Assembly (NCBI GenBank): GCA_029065305.1
Contig: JAIEIQ010000215.1
Coordinates: forward strand, 1-6,506
Length of the DNA: 6,506 nt
Source: Oscillospiraceae bacterium
GTDB lineage: Bacteria; Bacillota; Clostridia; Oscillospirales; Oscillospiraceae
Reading direction: 5' to 3'
Translations under genes and position numbers: made by a program
Notes under the pieces: model-generated
Database searches by the model: none
What the model saw: only the letters and a program-made list of their open reading frames with translations
Told to the model about the DNA's origin: nothing
Part shown: positions 1-5,987 of the stretch, piece after piece
How positions within the stretch are numbered: position 1 is the stretch's first letter
Layout of the letters: every line of letters begins with the position of its first letter

Positions 1-292
1 GGCCTCCCCGGAGGTCCGGCGGCAGGCCGCAGACTACGCCGGGCACATCGGCCTGGCCTTCCAGGTCCGGGACGATATTCTGGATGTCACCGCCGACCCG
101 GCGGAGCTGGGCAAGCCGGTGGGCTCGGACCGGGAGGAGGACAAGTGGACCTTTGTGGATCTGCTGGGGCTGGAGAACTGCCAGCGGCTGGTGGAGGAGG
201 AGACGCGGCTTGCGAAGGAGGCCATTGCCGGCTTTTCGGACGGCGGCTTTTTGCTGGAGCTGGCGGACCGTCTGGCCGGGCGGCGGAAATAG
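1..292 (+). CDS. ispA: Polyprenyl (farnesyl-type) diphosphate synthase, C-terminal part
   Basis: This is the C-terminal 96 residues of a gene that enters from the left edge (first complete codon at base 2, stop TAG at 290-292). Trans-prenyltransferases condense isopentenyl diphosphate with allylic diphosphates to make C15-C20 chains for quinones and cell-wall lipid carriers, in the cytoplasm. The second aspartate-rich motif is plain (FQVRDDILD, visible residues 20-28), followed by the usual GKPVGSD stretch and a LLGLE segment (54-58). The loop that normally reads K-S/T-T-Y/F reads KWTF here, a mild departure. The short C-terminal tail after LLGLE fits IspA rather than the longer heptaprenyl/octaprenyl synthases, but chain length cannot be judged because the first DDxxD region lies outside the window. 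Its stop codon overlaps the ribosome site of the next gene, so the two are probably cotranscribed. Confidence 0.92.
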   Translation, partial: ASPEVRRQAADYAGHIGLAFQVRDDILDVTADPAELGKPVGSDREEDKWTFVDLLGLENCQRLVEEETRLAKEAIAGFSDGGFLLELADRLAGRRK

Positions 293-304
293 AGGGGAAT
301 TGCC

Positions 305-745
305 ATGTATATGGGAATGCTGACAAAAAATCCGGTGATCGACTGCGCCCTGCTGGCCTGGTGCGTGGCGCAGACGATCAAGGTGCTGCTGGGACTGTTC
401 ATCCACCGGCAGCTGGACATCTCCCTCTTCGTCACCAGCGGCGGGATGCCCAGCAGCCACTCCGCGTTGGTGGTGGCCTGCGCCGCGGCGGTGGGGAAGC
501 TGGAGGGCACCGGCAGCGCCGCCTTCGCCCTGTCGGTGATTCTGGCGGCGGTGGTGATGTACGACGCCTGCAACGTCCGCCGCAGCGCCGGGGACACCGC
601 CCGGCTGGTGAACAAGCTTCTCCGGCACGTGGAGAAGCTGACGGCGGAGGAGCTGGCCGACGACCTCCGGGAGGTCATGGGCCACACGCCCCTCCAGGTG
701 CTGGCCGGATCCCTGCTGGGGCTGGGACTGGGGCTGATGGTGTGA
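305..745 (+). CDS. Divergent PAP2 family protein (DUF212, YuiD-like)
   Basis: A 146-residue integral membrane protein. The motif GGMPSSHSA (residues 46-54) corresponds to the PSGH block of PAP2 phosphatases. YDACNVRRSAG (86-96) and GHTPLQVLAG (126-135) are typical of the DUF212/YuiD branch. Hydrophobic segments lie near residues 10-34, 52-64, 74-88 and 130-146. The family has no firmly established substrate. Sitting 12 nt after ispA, it could act on a prenyl diphosphate or other lipid phosphate, but that is inference from position. ATG 305 is chosen because AGAGGGG at 291-297 lies 7 nt upstream; the in-frame ATG at 311 would be 13 nt away. In many clostridia this pair is followed by dxs and tlyA; here the unit stops at a hairpin and convergent genes follow. 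Confidence 0.9.
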   Translation: MYMGMLTKNPVIDCALLAWCVAQTIKVLLGLFIHRQLDISLFVTSGGMPSSHSALVVACAAAVGKLEGTGSAAFALSVILAAVVMYDACNVRRSAGDTARLVNKLLRHVEKLTAEELADDLREVMGHTPLQVLAGSLLGLGLGLMV

Positions 746-770
746 CGGAAAAATCGAGATTGACTCAACA

Positions 771-812
771 GGAGAACGCCGCAGGCTTTTTTGTAAGCCT
801 GCGGCGTTCTCC
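771..812. terminator. Perfect 18-bp hairpin between convergent genes, possible bidirectional terminator
   Basis: The arms at 771-788 and 795-812 are exact reverse complements over 18 bp, with a 6-nt loop (TTTTGT on plus). The hairpin starts 25 nt after the DUF212 stop and 22 nt after the metA stop, where two convergent terminators would be expected. Only three T residues follow the stem on plus and none directly on minus, so it is not a textbook intrinsic terminator. The T run sits at the top of the stem and in the loop instead. Confidence 0.6.
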
Positions 813-834
813 TTTGGCGGGAGGCCCCGTCTGC

Positions 835-1767
835 CTATTCCCCCTGTCCGGCGGGCAGCTGGCCCAGGTCAAAGGGCGTGGTCTGGTAGACAAAGTAGTT
901 GAGCCAGTTGCTGTAGAGCAGATTGGCGCAGGACCGCCAGGTCACCCGGGGCGGCTGGGTGTCGTCGTCGTCCGGGTAGTAGTTTTTGGGCACCTCGATG
1001 GGTTTCCCCTGACCCTTGTCCCGCAGGTACTCCTTCTCCAGGGTGTCGGCGTCGTACTCCGAGTGGCCGGTGATGAAGATCTGCCGTCCGCTTTCCGTGG
1101 ACAGGGCGTAGATCCCCGCCTCCGGGGAGGTGGCCAGGATCTTCAGCTCCGGCACCCGCTCCACGTCCTCCCGCCGGACGGTGGTGTGCCGGGAGTGGGG
1201 CACCATAAATACATCGTCGCTGCCCCGGAAGAGCATGTTGCTCCTGCGCTCCACCACATGGGGGAACACCCCGAAGAGCTTCCGCTCCAGGGGGACCTTC
1301 TCAATCCCGTAGTGGTAGTACAGCCCCGCCTGGGCTCCCCAGCAGATGTGGAAGGTGGAGTGGACGTGGCTCTTGGTCCACTCCATGATCGCGCACAGCT
1401 CCGGCCAGTACTCCACCTCCTCAAACTCCAGGTGCTCCACCGGCGCGCCGGTGATAACCATGCCGTCATAGTTCCGCTCCCGCACGTCCTCAAAGTGGCG
1501 GTAGAAGGCCAGCATGTGTTCCTGGGGGGTATTCTTGGGGATGTGCCCCTGGGGGCAGATCAGCTCCAGCTCCACCTGGAGGGGCGTGTTGCTCAGCAGG
1601 CGGCTGAGCTGCGTCTCCGTGGCGATCTTGGTGGGCATCAGGTTCAGCAGCAGAATTTTCAGCGGACGGATATCCTGGGTCATGGCGCGCCGCTCCGTCA
1701 TAACGAAGATGTTCTCCTCCGTCAGAGTACGGGTGGCGGGCAGCTCGTTTGGAATACGAATGGGCAT
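835..1767 (-). CDS. metA: Homoserine O-acetyltransferase (MetA family)
   Basis: A full-length, 310-residue MetA with the same numbering as the E. coli enzyme. It acylates the hydroxyl of L-homoserine, the first committed step of methionine synthesis, in the cytoplasm. The nucleophile Cys142 lies in HICWGAQAG, and the His235/Glu237 pair lies in ITGHSEYD. Residue 111 is glutamate (GAPVEHLEF). In characterised MetA enzymes Glu111 goes with acetyl-CoA use (Bacillus cereus) and Gly111 with succinyl-CoA (E. coli), so I call it an acetyltransferase although the family is often labelled succinyltransferase. Start ATG at 1767 has GGAG 7 nt upstream, next to the TAA of metY (1780-1782), giving a 12-nt gap and likely translational coupling. 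It is the last gene of the deacetylase-metY-metA unit. The product O-acetylhomoserine is the substrate of MetY. Confidence 0.95.
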   Translation of the reverse strand: MPIRIPNELPATRTLTEENIFVMTERRAMTQDIRPLKILLLNLMPTKIATETQLSRLLSNTPLQVELELICPQGHIPKNTPQEHMLAFYRHFEDVRERNYDGMVITGAPVEHLEFEEVEYWPELCAIMEWTKSHVHSTFHICWGAQAGLYYHYGIEKVPLERKLFGVFPHVVERRSNMLFRGSDDVFMVPHSRHTTVRREDVERVPELKILATSPEAGIYALSTESGRQIFITGHSEYDADTLEKEYLRDKGQGKPIEVPKNYYPDDDDTQPPRVTWRSCANLLYSNWLNYFVYQTTPFDLGQLPAGQGE

Positions 1768-1779
1768 GGATTTTCTCCT

Positions 1780-3060
1780 TTATACGCTCTGCAGCGCCTG
1801 CTCCAGGTCTGCGATCAGGTCCTCCCGGCTCTCCAGGCCCACGCTCAGCCGCACCAGGTCCGGTGACACGCCGGCGGCGGCCAGTTCGGCATCGTTCATC
1901 TGCCGGTGGGTGGAGCTGGCCGGGTGGAGGCAGCAGGTTCGGGCGTCGGCCACATGGGTGGCGATGGTCCCCAGCTTCAGATGCTTCATGAAGGCTTCCG
2001 CCGCAGCGCGTCCGCCCTTCACACCGAAGCTCACCACGCCGCAGGAGCCCTTGGGGAGGTACTTCTTCGCCGTCTCGTGGTAGGCATCGCCGGGGAGGCC
2101 GCTGTAGCGGACCCAGGTAATCTTGGGGTGCTGTTGCAGGTACTCGGCCACAGCCTGGGCGTTTTCGCAGTGGCGGGCCATGCGCACATGGAGGCTCTCC
2201 AGGCCCAGGTTCAGCAGAAACGCGCTCTGGGGGCTCATCATGGACCCGAAATCCCGCATGAGCTGGGCGGTGGCCTTGGTGATGAACGCCCCCTCTTTCC
2301 CGAAGCGCTCCGCGTAGGTGACGCCGTGGTAGCTCTCGTCGGGGGTGCAGAGGCCGGGGAATTTGTCCGCGTGGGCCATCCAGTCAAACCGCCCGCCGTC
2401 CACAATGCACCCGCCCAGGGCGGCGGCGTGTCCGTCCATGTATTTGGTGGTGGAGTGGGTGACGATATCCGCGCCCCACTGGAGGGGGCGGCAGAGAATG
2501 GGCGTGGCAAAAGTGTTGTCCACAAGGAGGGGCACGCCGTGGGCGTGGGCGGCGGCGGCAAATTTCTCGATGTCCAGCACCGTCAGGGCCGGGTTGGCGA
2601 TGGTCTCGCCGAACACCGCCTTGGTGTTGGGCCGGAAGGCAGCGTCCAACTCCTCCGCCGTGCAGTCCGGGGAGACGAAGGTGAACTCCACCCCCATCCG
2701 CCTCATGGTGACGGCGAAGAGGTTGTAGGTGCCGCCGTAGATGGAGCTGCTGGCCACCACGTGGTCCCCGCAGGAGGCGATGTTGAACACGGCGTAGAAG
2801 CTGGCCGCCTGGCCCGAGGAGGTGAGCATCGCCGCCGTGCCGCCCTCCAGCTCCGCGATCTTCCGCGCTACGTGGTCGCAGGTGGGGTTCTGGAGGCGGC
2901 TGTAGAAGTAGCCCTCGGCCTCCAGGTCAAAGAGCTTCCCCATATCCTCACTGGTGTCGTATTTGAAGGTGGTGGACTGAACAATGGGGACCTGTCTGGG
3001 GTCCCCGTTCCCCGGGCGGTAGCCGCCCTGGACGCAGATAGTCTCAAGATGGTTTGGCAT
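1780..3060 (-). CDS. metY: O-acetylhomoserine sulfhydrylase (aminocarboxypropyltransferase)
   Basis: A 426-residue PLP enzyme of the Cys/Met-metabolism family. It replaces the acetyl group of O-acetylhomoserine with sulfide to give homocysteine, in the cytoplasm. Visible landmarks are YSR (53-55, cofactor-phosphate contact), SSGQAA (81-86), Tyr108 in SSIYGGT (ring stacking), Asp181 in VDNTFATP (pyridine nitrogen) and the Schiff-base Lys206 in HSTTKYMDGH. The length and the STTFKYDTSEDMGKLFDLE segment fit MetY better than the roughly 380-residue cystathionine gamma-synthases, although some relatives use cysteine or O-acetylserine. The start is ATG 3060: GAGGAG at 3069-3074 lies 8 nt upstream, while an in-frame TTG at 3066 would leave only 2 nt. 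That ribosome site overlaps the TGA of the deacetylase, and metA follows after 12 nt. Confidence 0.94.
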   Translation of the reverse strand: MPNHLETICVQGGYRPGNGDPRQVPIVQSTTFKYDTSEDMGKLFDLEAEGYFYSRLQNPTCDHVARKIAELEGGTAAMLTSSGQAASFYAVFNIASCGDHVVASSSIYGGTYNLFAVTMRRMGVEFTFVSPDCTAEELDAAFRPNTKAVFGETIANPALTVLDIEKFAAAAHAHGVPLLVDNTFATPILCRPLQWGADIVTHSTTKYMDGHAAALGGCIVDGGRFDWMAHADKFPGLCTPDESYHGVTYAERFGKEGAFITKATAQLMRDFGSMMSPQSAFLLNLGLESLHVRMARHCENAQAVAEYLQQHPKITWVRYSGLPGDAYHETAKKYLPKGSCGVVSFGVKGGRAAAEAFMKHLKLGTIATHVADARTCCLHPASSTHRQMNDAELAAAGVSPDLVRLSVGLESREDLIADLEQALQSV

Positions 3061-3068
3061 GGGCAATT

Positions 3069-3074
3069 CTCCTC
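3069..3074 (-). promoter_or_regulatory. metY ribosome binding site overlapping the upstream stop codon
   Basis: On the minus strand the sequence reads TGAGGAG, so the deacetylase stop codon (3075-3073) runs into the metY Shine-Dalgarno GAGGAG. The 8-nt gap to ATG 3060 decides the metY start against TTG 3066 and suggests translational coupling. Confidence 0.8.
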
Positions 3075-3948
3075 ATCTGTCAAAAATACCGGCCCGCTCC
3101 CTCAGACGCTCCACCAGCGCCCAGCCGGTGAGGTCCTCTGTGACGTTGAAGCGCCCCATCATCCGGAGGGTGCCGGAGTCGCCGGGAACCAGGTTGTTGA
3201 TCCGCTCCTCGGTGGTAAAGGTGGCCCGGATGCCCTCCGCCGCCAGGAGCTCGTCCGTTTCCCGGGTATAATAGCCGAAGGGGTAGGCCAGCGCCGCCAG
3301 CTCCGTGGGCACCCGCCCCGCCCGCCGGGCGCGGAACGCCTCCAGATCGTCCCGGAGGGCCTGGACGTAAGCCCCGTCCTCCTCCCCCTCCAGGCGCAGC
3401 ATCCCGTCCCGGCCGCTGTGGCCGTAGGCGGCCAGCTGGTGCATATCGAAGGTGTGGCTCTGGAGGTCCAGCACGCCCTTCTCTACCCAGGGAGCCGCCT
3501 CCTCGTAGGAGAACCGCTCCGGGGACAGGGGCGCGCCGGTGTGGGCGTAGAGGGACTCCCCCTCGTTGATGCCGATGACGAACACCGTGGCGCAGAAGCC
3601 CATTTCCTCCAGCACCGGGGCCGCAGCGGCGATGTTGCTGGTGTAGCCGTCGTCCATGGTGAGAAGCACCGGCTTGTCCGGCAAAGGTGCGCCGCCGTCC
3701 ACATAGGCGATCAGCTGGGGGATGGTGACGGTGTGATACCCGGCGTCCCGGAGGGCGGCCAGCTGTTCCCGGAAGCGACCGAAGCTGACCACCGTTGGGT
3801 AGGTGCTCTCCTGGGCAAAGTGGTGGTACATCAGCACCGGCAGACGGCACATCCCCTCCTGCCGGGTTATATATAGAATATCACAGATTTCCAAAATGAG
3901 CAAGAGCGCCAGCGCAATTGACGCCGCCGCCATCCGTTTCCACCGCAT
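3073..3948 (-). CDS. Membrane-anchored polysaccharide deacetylase (CE4 family)
   Basis: A 291-residue protein with an uncleaved signal anchor (basic MRWKRM, then a hydrophobic run to about residue 27) and an extracytoplasmic NodB-type domain. CE4 enzymes remove N- or O-acetyl groups from peptidoglycan or exopolysaccharides using a divalent metal. LPVLMYHHF (36-44) is the usual domain start. Motif 1 is LTMDDGY with Asp99 (base) and Asp100 (metal). Motif 2 is SHTFDMH with His165 and His170. AYPFG (221-225) is motif 3. The two histidines are five residues apart, as in PgaB/IcaB, not four as in the HSxxH of classical peptidoglycan deacetylases. The substrate is unknown. The start at 3948 has GGAGG 7 nt upstream; an upstream in-frame ATG at 4002 lies inside the promoter. 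It is the first gene of a unit with metY and metA, an odd pairing. Confidence 0.88.
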   Translation of the reverse strand: MRWKRMAAASIALALLLILEICDILYITRQEGMCRLPVLMYHHFAQESTYPTVVSFGRFREQLAALRDAGYHTVTIPQLIAYVDGGAPLPDKPVLLTMDDGYTSNIAAAAPVLEEMGFCATVFVIGINEGESLYAHTGAPLSPERFSYEEAAPWVEKGVLDLQSHTFDMHQLAAYGHSGRDGMLRLEGEEDGAYVQALRDDLEAFRARRAGRVPTELAALAYPFGYYTRETDELLAAEGIRATFTTEERINNLVPGDSGTLRMMGRFNVTEDLTGWALVERLRERAGIFDR

Positions 3949-3955
3949 AGCTCCG

Positions 3956-3960
3956 CCTCC
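3956..3960 (-). promoter_or_regulatory. Ribosome binding site fixing the deacetylase start
   Basis: GGAGG on the minus strand lies 7 nt before ATG 3948. With the promoter at 3993-4021, this rules out the longer frame starting at 4002, which would begin upstream of the expected transcript start. Confidence 0.75.
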
Positions 3961-3992
3961 GCGTTTCTGGGCACAGCGCCCGTAGTGCGGAT

Positions 3993-4021
3993 AGCATACC
4001 ATGTTGATTTACATTTGTCAA
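3993..4021 (-). promoter_or_regulatory. Sigma-A promoter of the deacetylase-metY-metA unit
   Basis: The minus strand carries TTGACA (4021-4016), a 17-nt spacer and TATGCT (3998-3993). The -35 is perfect and the -10 matches at four of six bases, including the key TA and final T. The start point should be near 3986, leaving a leader of about 38 nt before ATG 3948. That is too short for a SAM riboswitch or T-box. Confidence 0.8.
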
Positions 4022-4050
4022 CCTAATCTTGGAGCGGACTCTGAACCGCC

Positions 4051-4066
4051 GTTACAAAAATGTAAC
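4051..4066. promoter_or_regulatory. Dyad between divergent promoters, possible operator
   Basis: GTTACA (4051-4056), four A residues and TGTAAC (4061-4066) form a perfect 6-bp dyad. It lies 11 nt upstream of the plus-strand -35 at 4077 and 30 nt from the minus-strand -35 at 4021. The position suits a repressor or activator of one or both units. No regulator gene is in the window, so this is inference. Confidence 0.35.
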
Positions 4067-4076
4067 ATCCGATGTC

Positions 4077-4105
4077 TTGCGTTTTCGGGAAAAGTGTGCT
4101 ATACT
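4077..4105 (+). promoter_or_regulatory. Extended -10 promoter of the 25-codon ORF
   Basis: TATACT at 4100-4105 is preceded directly by TGC (4097-4099), an extended -10 element. A weak -35, TTGCGT at 4077-4082, is spaced at 17 nt. The start point should be near 4112, and a ribosome site, ORF and terminator follow in order. Confidence 0.7.
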
Positions 4106-4143
4106 GGCATCAATCTAAATAGAGAAAGGAGTGGATAGCGTAT

Positions 4144-4221
4144 ATGAAGTGCCTTTTCACCGGCGTAGATATTGACGATATGATCTACGGCGAGTGCGAC
4201 ATCACCATCAGCGAGCGGTAA
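4144..4221 (+). CDS. Predicted 25-residue peptide in its own transcription unit
   Basis: I do not recognise this ORF. It starts MKCLFTGVDIDD and ends ITISER, with two cysteines (residues 3 and 18), several acidic residues and no membrane segment or signal peptide. AAAGGAG at 4125-4131 is a good Shine-Dalgarno sequence, but the 12-nt gap to ATG 4144 is longer than ideal, and no in-frame ATG, GTG or TTG lies closer. An extended -10 promoter lies upstream and a strong intrinsic terminator ends at 4275. The expected transcript is therefore about 165 nt and carries nothing else. The peptide might be a real small protein, a leader-type peptide or a chance ORF in a small RNA. The complete promoter, ribosome site and terminator set is the main argument that something is expressed here. 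Function unknown. Confidence 0.55.
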   Translation: MKCLFTGVDIDDMIYGECDITISER

Positions 4222-4244
4222 AACCCGATAAGCAGATTGGCAGG

Positions 4245-4275
4245 CCACGCTTCGGAGCGTGGGCTTTTCTTTTTT
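4245..4275 (+). terminator. Intrinsic terminator of the 25-codon unit
   Basis: CCACGCT (4245-4251) pairs with AGCGTGG (4256-4262) around the loop TCGG. A G-G mismatch followed by two more pairs (4243/4264 and 4244/4263 region) may extend the base. A T-rich run, TTTTCTTTTTT, follows at 4265-4275. This is a classic Rho-independent signal on plus. A small GCGGC/GCCGC hairpin at 4278-4293 comes right after it. Confidence 0.88.
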
Positions 4276-4316
4276 CTGCGGCGTTTTTGCCGCCGGAAGG
4301 ATAGATGTCTCCGCGA

Positions 4317-4352
4317 AAAATCCCCCCTGTCCCTCGGGACAGGGGGGATTTT
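4317..4352 (-). terminator. Intrinsic terminator of the sugar-ABC ATPase gene
   Basis: A perfect 16-bp stem (4317-4332 with 4337-4352) closes on a CTCG loop. On the minus strand the GC-rich stem ends in T residues (complement of the A run 4316-4320), 16 nt after the ATPase stop. The plus strand also ends its stem in TTTT, so it may act in both directions and back up the terminator at 4245-4275. Confidence 0.88.
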
Positions 4353-4368
4353 ACCGTTTCTCGCGCCG

Positions 4369-5568
<1,200 letters not shown>

Positions 5569-5772
5569 GCTTCGAGCGTTAGCGCATCTGCCACTGCATG
5601 ATACGCCTCGGACAGGGCGGAGCGAAACCGCCCAGCCATTGCGGCAGGTCTCCACACTGCCGCACCGCACGCCCACGCGGAAAACATCCTTTCTTGTCAG
5701 TCTGCCCGGCCATTTTGTGGAGTGGCGGGGCAGCTCATAATTATGGATGTCCAGGCCCGCAAGCTCCAGACA
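5569..5772 (-). promoter_or_regulatory. Structured 5' leader of the ATPase gene, about 200 nt
   Basis: From the expected start point near 5772 to ATG 5568 the minus-strand transcript has about 204 nt before the coding region. It contains a perfect 8-bp hairpin (5640-5647 with 5657-5664, 9-nt loop) and, 6 nt further on, a 6-bp GGGCGG/CCGCCC hairpin (5615-5620 with 5628-5633, 7-nt loop). No AGGAG-like sequence precedes ATG 5568. AAAGGA at 5692-5687 is the only good ribosome-site match. I recognise no known riboswitch class. Confidence 0.5.
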
Positions 5773-5778
5773 CAATTC

Positions 5779-5807
5779 ATTCTAGCGAATTTCCGGCGGG
5801 CTGTCAA
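5779..5807 (-). promoter_or_regulatory. Sigma-A promoter of the ATPase gene
   Basis: The minus strand reads TTGACA (5807-5802), a 17-nt spacer and TAGAAT (5784-5779), close to full consensus. It rules out the longest in-frame ATG at 5775 as a start, since that codon lies at or upstream of the expected start point near 5772. Confidence 0.85.
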
Positions 5808-5885
5808 GACGCGCTCCCATTTTTGGCGTTTTGGTGAAAACCGCCCCCTGTTTCTGTCTATTTTGACCATAGCCGCATCTCTCCC

Positions 5886-5914
5886 TTGACAGGCTTTCCC
5901 TCATATATTAAAAT
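5886..5914 (+). promoter_or_regulatory. Sigma-A promoter of the aminotransferase gene
   Basis: TTGACA (5886-5891), a 17-nt spacer and TAAAAT (5909-5914) form a near-consensus promoter with a start point near 5921, giving a leader of about 67 nt. A second, weaker candidate is the extended -10 TGCTATATT at 5958-5966, which has no good -35. Bases 5808-5885, between this promoter and the divergent ATPase promoter, hold no gene. They contain only an imperfect GTTTT-N4-AAAAC dyad at 5828-5841. Confidence 0.8.
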
Positions 5915-5940
5915 AAGCTATCTCACCACCTGTAAGGACA

Positions 5941-5956
5941 ACATACTGCGGTATGT
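5941..5956 (+). promoter_or_regulatory. Dyad in the aminotransferase leader, possible operator
   Basis: ACATAC (5941-5946) and GTATGT (5951-5956) form a perfect 6-bp dyad with spacer TGCG. It lies about 20 nt downstream of the expected start point and just upstream of the extended -10 candidate at 5958-5966. A repressor bound here could block either promoter. The regulator is not identified. Confidence 0.35.
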
Positions 5957-5987
5957 GTGCTATATTAAATGAAAAGAGGAAACTGCC

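Noticed and set aside
34..768. Minus-strand open frame of 244 codons
   Set aside because: Ser/Arg/Pro-rich antisense of ispA and DUF212; no recognisable motif.
145..1866. Very long plus-strand open frame (573 codons) across DUF212 and metA
   Set aside because: It runs across the DUF212 gene in another frame and antisense to metA. Its product is Gly/Arg/Val-rich low-complexity sequence with no family features. High GC content keeps antisense frames open.
3061..3066. TTG 3066 as the metY start
   Set aside because: Only 2 nt from the Shine-Dalgarno sequence; ATG 3060 has 8 nt.
1906..3876. Plus-strand open frame of 656 codons
   Set aside because: Antisense to metY and the deacetylase, both of which carry clear catalytic motifs; no ribosome site or promoter.
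3949..4002. Upstream ATG (4002) for the deacetylase
   Set aside because: It overlaps the promoter, upstream of the expected transcript start, and has no ribosome site; ATG 3948 has GGAGG and leads straight into a signal anchor.
4278..4293. GCGGC/GCCGC hairpin with a T-rich loop
   Set aside because: Only 5 bp, directly after a complete terminator and not followed by a T tract; not listed as a separate terminator.
5569..5775. ATG 5775 as the ATPase start (468 residues)
   Set aside because: It lies at or upstream of the expected transcript start; the extra residues are unlike any ABC protein.
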